A DNA stretch of 43,124 nt, taken from the NCBI GenBank assembly GCA_947475995.1, contig CANJNI010000037.1, positions 1 through 43,124 on the forward strand. Direction: 5' to 3'. Each line of letters starts with the position of its first letter. Position 1 is the first letter of the stretch. Both the position numbers and the translations under genes were made by a program. Below, piece after piece: positions 39,156 through 43,124 of this stretch. The notes beneath the pieces are model-generated. The model saw only the letters and a list, made by a program, of their open reading frames with translations. It was not told the DNA's origin and did no database searches. This DNA comes from Beijerinckiaceae bacterium. Lineage in GTDB: Bacteria; Pseudomonadota; Alphaproteobacteria; Rhizobiales; Beijerinckiaceae.

Positions 39156-40961
39156 ATGACGACGCACTCGATCGACAACATCCGCAACTTCTCCATCGTG
39201 GCCCATATCGACCACGGCAAGTCCACGCTCGCCGACCGTCTGATCCAGCAGACCGGCACGGTGGCGGCGCGCGACATGGAGGAGCAGATGCTCGATTCCA
39301 TGGATATCGAGCGCGAGCGCGGCATCACCATCAAGGCGCAGACCGTGCGGCTCGACTATCGGGCCAAGGACGGCAAGGATTACATCCTGAACCTGATGGA
39401 CACGCCCGGCCACGTCGACTTCGCCTACGAAGTCTCGCGCTCGCTGGCCGCCTGCGAAGGCTCGTTGCTGGTCGTGGACGCCTCGCAGGGCGTGGAAGCC
39501 CAGACGCTCGCGAACGTCTATCACGCGCTGGACGCCGGCCACGACATCGTCCCGGTGCTGAACAAGATCGACCTGCCGGCCGCAGAGCCGGACCGCATCA
39601 AGCAGCAGATCGAGGACGTGATCGGCCTCGACGCCTCGGACGCGGTGCCGATCTCGGCCAAGACCGGCCTGAACATTGATCTGGTCCTCGAAGCCATCGT
39701 GACCCGCCTGCCGCCCCCCAAGGGCGACGAGACCGCGCCACTCAAGGCGCTGCTGGTCGACAGCTGGTACGACGCATACCTCGGCGTCGTCGTGCTGGTG
39801 CGCATCGTGGACGGCTCCATGCGCCGCCACCAGCGCATCAAGATGATCGGCACCGACGCCCATTACGAGATCGAGAAGATCGGCGTCTTCAAGCCCAAGA
39901 TGCTCGACGTGGAAAAGCTCGGCCCCGGCGAAGTGGGTTTCATCACCGCGCAGATCAAGCAGGTCGCGGACACGCGCGTCGGCGACACGATCACCGACGA
40001 GAAGCGTCCTTGCGCCGACGTTCTGCCCGGCTTCAAGCCCGCGCAGCCCGTGGTGTTCTGCGGCCTCTTTCCGGTCGATGCCGCGGACTTCGACGACCTG
40101 CGCGCCGCGATGGGCAAGCTGCGGCTGAACGACGCCAGTTTCTCTTTCGAGATGGAATCGTCCGCCGCGCTGGGCTTCGGTTTCCGCTGCGGCTTCCTGG
40201 GCCTGCTGCATCTGGAAATCATTCAGGAGCGGCTGCACCGCGAGTTCAATCTCGATCTCATCGCCACCGCGCCCTCCGTCATCTATCGCATCGCATTGCG
40301 CGACGGCGAGGAGATCGAGCTGCACAATCCGGCCGACATGCCGGACGTGATGGCCATCGAGGAAATCAAGGAACCGTGGATCAAGGCCACGATCCTGACG
40401 CCCGACGAATATCTCGGCGCCGTGCTGAAGCTGTGTCAGGAGCGGCGCGGCGTGCAGGTCGATCTCAACTATGTCGGCAAGCGCGCCATGGTGATCTACG
40501 AACTGCCGCTGAACGAAGTGGTGTTCGATTTCTACGATCGCCTCAAGTCGATCTCGAAGGGCTACGCGAGCTTCGATTACACGATCACCGACTACAAGGC
40601 GGGCGATCTCGTCAAGATGTCGATCCTCGTCAACAACGAGCCGGTGGACGCCCTGTCCATGCTCGTGCATCGCACGCGCGCCGACATGCGCGGACGCGGC
40701 ATGGTGGAGAAGCTGAAGGATCTCATCCCGCCGCACATGTTCCAGATCCCCATTCAGGCGGCGCTGGGCGGCAAGATCATCGCCCGCGAGACCGTCCGGG
40801 CGCTCCGCAAGGACGTGACTGCGAAATGTTACGGCGGCGACGCCACCCGCAAGCGCAAGCTCCTCGAAAAGCAGAAAGAGGGCAAGAAGCGCATGCGCCA
40901 GTTCGGCAAGGTGGAAATCCCGCAGGAAGCCTTCATCGCCGCGCTGAAAATGGACGCATAA
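39156..40961 (+). CDS. lepA: Elongation factor 4 (LepA)
   Basis: This 601-residue translational GTPase acts on the ribosome. The G1 motif is [14 protein letters not shown], the effector-loop Thr lies in [13 protein letters not shown], and G3 is DTPGHVDF and G4 NKID. The unique EF4 C-terminal domain closes with [20 protein letters not shown]. It binds the ribosome and can back-translocate tRNAs or aid initiation. There is no membrane segment. No Shine-Dalgarno sequence precedes the ATG, and a promoter at the right distance suggests leaderless translation. Confidence 0.97.
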   Translation: MTTHSIDNIRNFSIVAHIDHGKSTLADRLIQQTGTVAARDMEEQMLDSMDIERERGITIKAQTVRLDYRAKDGKDYILNLMDTPGHVDFAYEVSRSLAACEGSLLVVDASQGVEAQTLANVYHALDAGHDIVPVLNKIDLPAAEPDRIKQQIEDVIGLDASDAVPISAKTGLNIDLVLEAIVTRLPPPKGDETAPLKALLVDSWYDAYLGVVVLVRIVDGSMRRHQRIKMIGTDAHYEIEKIGVFKPKMLDVEKLGPGEVGFITAQIKQVADTRVGDTITDEKRPCADVLPGFKPAQPVVFCGLFPVDAADFDDLRAAMGKLRLNDASFSFEMESSAALGFGFRCGFLGLLHLEIIQERLHREFNLDLIATAPSVIYRIALRDGEEIELHNPADMPDVMAIEEIKEPWIKATILTPDEYLGAVLKLCQERRGVQVDLNYVGKRAMVIYELPLNEVVFDFYDRLKSISKGYASFDYTITDYKAGDLVKMSILVNNEPVDALSMLVHRTRADMRGRGMVEKLKDLIPPHMFQIPIQAALGGKIIARETVRALRKDVTAKCYGGDATRKRKLLEKQKEGKKRMRQFGKVEIPQEAFIAALKMDA

Positions 40962-41026
40962 GCGAGTCCCTTTCCGTCCCGGCGTTTGCGTTTGCCGCAT
41001 GGCCGCGCCGGCGCTAACACAGTCGC

Positions 41027-42832
41027 ATGAACGTCGTCCCCAACCGGCTTTTTCTGGATGTCGACCGCTCGGTCCTCGGGCGGCCGTGGCGTGACAGGCT
41101 GGATCTTGCCGCGCAGGGGCGCGCGCAGGCCATGGTCCAACTGGACGGCCGCCCGGACATTCTGGCCCGCATCCTGGCCGGACGCGGCGTCGAGCCCCAA
41201 ACGGCCGAAGCTTTTCTGAATCCCGCGATCCGCGACCTGATGCCCGATCCGGACGTGCTGCGGGACATGGATGCGGCTGTGGACCGGCTCGCCCGCGCCA
41301 TCCACAAGGGCGAGACGGTCGCGATCTTCGGCGACTACGATGTGGACGGGGCATGCTCGTCGGCGCTCGTCGGCGGCTTTCTGGAAGCCTGCGGGACGCC
41401 CTTCATCATCCATATTCCGGACCGGATCTTCGAAGGCTACGGGCCGAACAGCGAGGCGATCCGGGCGCTGGCCGGGCAGGGGGCAAGCCTGCTCGTCACG
41501 GTCGATTGCGGCACAGTCAGCTTCGAGCCTTTCGCCGAGGGCGCCCGGCTCGGGATGGACGTGGTGGTGCTCGACCACCACCAGGCGCCGGTCGATCTGC
41601 CGCCCGTCGCGGCGCTCGTGAACCCCAACCGGCAGGACGATCTGTCCGGCCTTGGATCGCTCTGCGCCACGGGCGTGGCCTATATGGCGCTGGTCGGGCT
41701 GAATCGGCGGTTGCGCAACGACGGGTTCTGGAACGGCCGCAAGCCGCCCGACCTGCTGGCGGCGCTCGACATCGTGGCGCTGGCGACGGTCGCCGACGTG
41801 GTTCCGCTGACGGGCCTCAACCGCGCCTTCGTCAGCAAGGGGCTGGCGGTGATGCGCGCGCGCGGCCGCGCCGGACTTCGGGCCCTGATGGACGGGGCAG
41901 GGGCTGACGGGCCGCCGCGCCCCTATCACCTGGGGTTTCTGCTCGGTCCGCGCATCAATGCGGGCGGGCGCATCGGCGACGCGGCGCTGGGGGCCAAGCT
42001 GCTGCTCATGCAGGATGAGGCGGAGGCGATCCGCATCGCCACGGAGCTCGACCGGCTCAACCGCGAGCGGCAGATCATCGAGGTGCAGGCCGCGGAGGAG
42101 GCGCATGCGGAGGCGCTTGCCGCAGTGGGGCTTGCGGACGAGGGGTCGGCGATCGTCACCGCCTCCGACCGGTGGCATCCGGGCGTCGTGGGCCTTGTGG
42201 CCTCGCGCCTGAAGGAGCGTTTCCGTCGCCCTGCCTTCGCGATCCACTTCAACGGCGACGTCGGCACCGGCTCGGGCCGCTCGATTCCGGGCGTCGATCT
42301 GGGCCGCGTGGTGCGGGCGGCCGTCGAGGCCGAAATCCTCGTCAAGGGCGGCGGCCACGCCATGGCGGCAGGCGTCACGATCCACAAGGCGCGGCTGGGC
42401 GATTTCCGCGCCTTTCTGGAAGAGCGGCTCTCCTTCGCGGTCCAGCAGGCGCGTGTCGGGGATGCGCTTTACATTGACGCCGCCATCACCGCAGGGGGAG
42501 CGCGTCCCGACCTGCTGCACGAGATCGACCGTGCAGGGCCGTTCGGGGCGGGCAATCCGGAGCCGGTCTTCGTCTTGCCGGCGCACCGTCTGGCGGATGC
42601 GTCGGAAGTCGGGACCGGGCATATCCGAATCACGGCCCGCTCCGGCGACAATCGCAGCATCGGGGGAATCGCCTTCCGGGCTGCGGGGCAGCCCCTCGGG
42701 CAGGCTCTGATGAAGGCGCGCGGCGAGGCCGTGCATCTGGCGGGCACGCTTTCCATTGACCGCTGGGGCGGCGCAGAGCGCGTGCAGATGCGCGTTCTCG
42801 ACATGGCGAAGCCCGGCGGCGAGCGCGCCTGA
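41027..42832 (+). CDS. recJ: Single-stranded-DNA exonuclease RecJ
   Basis: This 601-residue DHH-family 5'-3' exonuclease acts in recombination and mismatch repair. Catalytic motifs are AIFGDYDVDGACSSALVGGF and VVVLDHHQAPVDLPPVAALV (DHH with metal-binding residues), with DHHA1 in the region ending GGHAMAAGVTI. The OB fold lies near the C-terminus. Length is normal for RecJ. It follows lepA with a 65-base gap and precedes the tRNA-Glu gene. Confidence 0.96.
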   Translation: MNVVPNRLFLDVDRSVLGRPWRDRLDLAAQGRAQAMVQLDGRPDILARILAGRGVEPQTAEAFLNPAIRDLMPDPDVLRDMDAAVDRLARAIHKGETVAIFGDYDVDGACSSALVGGFLEACGTPFIIHIPDRIFEGYGPNSEAIRALAGQGASLLVTVDCGTVSFEPFAEGARLGMDVVVLDHHQAPVDLPPVAALVNPNRQDDLSGLGSLCATGVAYMALVGLNRRLRNDGFWNGRKPPDLLAALDIVALATVADVVPLTGLNRAFVSKGLAVMRARGRAGLRALMDGAGADGPPRPYHLGFLLGPRINAGGRIGDAALGAKLLLMQDEAEAIRIATELDRLNRERQIIEVQAAEEAHAEALAAVGLADEGSAIVTASDRWHPGVVGLVASRLKERFRRPAFAIHFNGDVGTGSGRSIPGVDLGRVVRAAVEAEILVKGGGHAMAAGVTIHKARLGDFRAFLEERLSFAVQQARVGDALYIDAAITAGGARPDLLHEIDRAGPFGAGNPEPVFVLPAHRLADASEVGTGHIRITARSGDNRSIGGIAFRAAGQPLGQALMKARGEAVHLAGTLSIDRWGGAERVQMRVLDMAKPGGERA

Positions 42833-42883
42833 CAGGCGCAAGGCCAGGCCGCAAATTCACAGGCCAAAAGGGCCGGTTGCGCC

Positions 42884-42911
42884 TTGCGCAAAGCACCTCA
42901 TGCCTCTATAC
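42884..42911 (+). promoter_or_regulatory. Candidate promoter of the tRNA-Glu gene
   Basis: TTGCGC (42884-42889) and CTATAC (42906-42911) are separated by 16 bases, close to the alphaproteobacterial promoter pattern. The tRNA begins 36 bases after the second element. Confidence 0.5.
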
Positions 42912-42946
42912 GTCCGCCCGTCCGCGCTGCAAGACAGCCGCGACCC

Positions 42947-43022
42947 GCGCCCATCGTCTAGCGGTCTAGGACGTCGCCCTTTCACGGCGAAAACAGGGGT
43001 TCGATTCCCCTTGGGCGCGCCA
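42947..43022 (+). tRNA. tRNA-Glu (anticodon TTC), CCA encoded
   Basis: The acceptor arms GCGCCCA and TGGGCGC pair perfectly, followed by G and an encoded CCA. The anticodon stem TCGCC/GGCGA encloses the loop CTTTCAC with anticodon TTC, and the T arm is AGGGG-TTCGATT-CCCCT. The D arm contains GTCTAGCGGTCTAGGAC. All parts fit a normal tRNA-Glu. Confidence 0.95.
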
Positions 43023-43124
43023 ATAAAATCAAAGGCTTAGATCTGCCTGATTTGTCGCGTGTCCGGTCTGTGTCTGGTGGATGGGTCAGAGTCACATCGG
43101 ACGCCAACTGCGAGCGCCCTTCAC
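43023..43124 (+). other. Intergenic sequence after tRNA-Glu; possible island boundary
   Basis: This is 102 bases of sequence less GC-rich than its surroundings, beginning ATAAAATCAAAGG. No ORF or structured RNA is seen. tRNA 3' ends are common integration sites for tyrosine integrases, and the sudden change in composition makes an element boundary possible. Nothing in the visible stretch proves it. Confidence 0.25.

Noticed and set aside
39126..41354. Long open frame on the minus strand opposite lepA and the start of recJ
   Set aside because: It is a codon-bias shadow. LepA and RecJ on the other strand have all expected motifs.
42836..42889. Inverted repeat GCGCAAGGC...GCCTTGCGC after recJ as a terminator
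   Set aside because: The loop is 36 bases and there is no T-tract. The right arm also overlaps the likely tRNA promoter.
1..43124. Prophage, CRISPR–Cas or restriction-type defence system
   Set aside because: No cas, phage structural, methyltransferase–restriction or abortive-infection genes were recognised. The ParD/ParE pair and the DUF559 gene are the only related items.

Overview
The window looks like a GC-rich alphaproteobacterial chromosome, most likely of the order Hyphomicrobiales (Rhizobiales). The reasons are the gene order argS–SPOR–nagZ–scpA–scpB–tatABC–serS–surE–pcm–nlpD-like–yajC–secDF–Mth938/phytoene-synthase-like, the frequent 4-base stop/start overlaps, possible CtrA-type boxes, and the short MAKGQ-type basic protein. 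I cannot name a genus from this sequence.

Layout. Bases 1-160 are the end of an IS3-family insertion sequence that has cut off the front of a small gene (161-438). From 469 to 2127 come a split chromate-type transporter pair and a MarR regulator. A divergent esterase–MFS operon follows (2388-4541), then a ParD antitoxin whose ParE toxin appears frameshifted (4546-5142). From 5264 to 21131 runs the conserved core block for tRNA charging, cell-wall recycling, chromosome condensation, Tat export, protein repair and an NlpD-like wall factor. This block is interrupted by accessory genes: a TctC binding protein, an EamA exporter, and a DUF559 gene that sits between two copies of a composite palindromic repeat. 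A minus-strand group (21223-24539) holds an acetyltransferase, a small secreted protein, a LysE exporter, a predicted beta-propeller protein and a DUF815 ATPase. The divergent yajC-secD-secF operon continues into homologues of the mitochondrial complex I assembly factors NDUFAF3 and NDUFAF6.

From 29 to 38 kb the content is catabolic: an SnoaL-like protein with an intradiol dioxygenase, a glutaryl-CoA dehydrogenase with a family III CoA-transferase, a peptide-type ABC binding protein, and a MarR–Rieske oxygenase operon. hrcA sits alone among these genes. The window ends with lepA, recJ and a tRNA-Glu gene.

The most unusual signals are these: (i) a 12-bp hairpin with a GAAA loop that buries the Shine-Dalgarno sequence of the marR–Rieske operon; (ii) the DUF559 gene bracketed by two direct copies of a roughly 150-bp nested-palindrome element; (iii) seryl-tRNA synthetase with two in-frame insertions of AT-richer DNA ending in palindromes; (iv) a frameshifted parE beside an intact parD; (v) the yajC–secDF–NDUFAF3–NDUFAF6 linkage; (vi) an unlisted 40-residue ORF behind a CtrA-like box; and (vii) a probably leaderless lepA. 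No CRISPR array, prophage or classical defence operon was seen.
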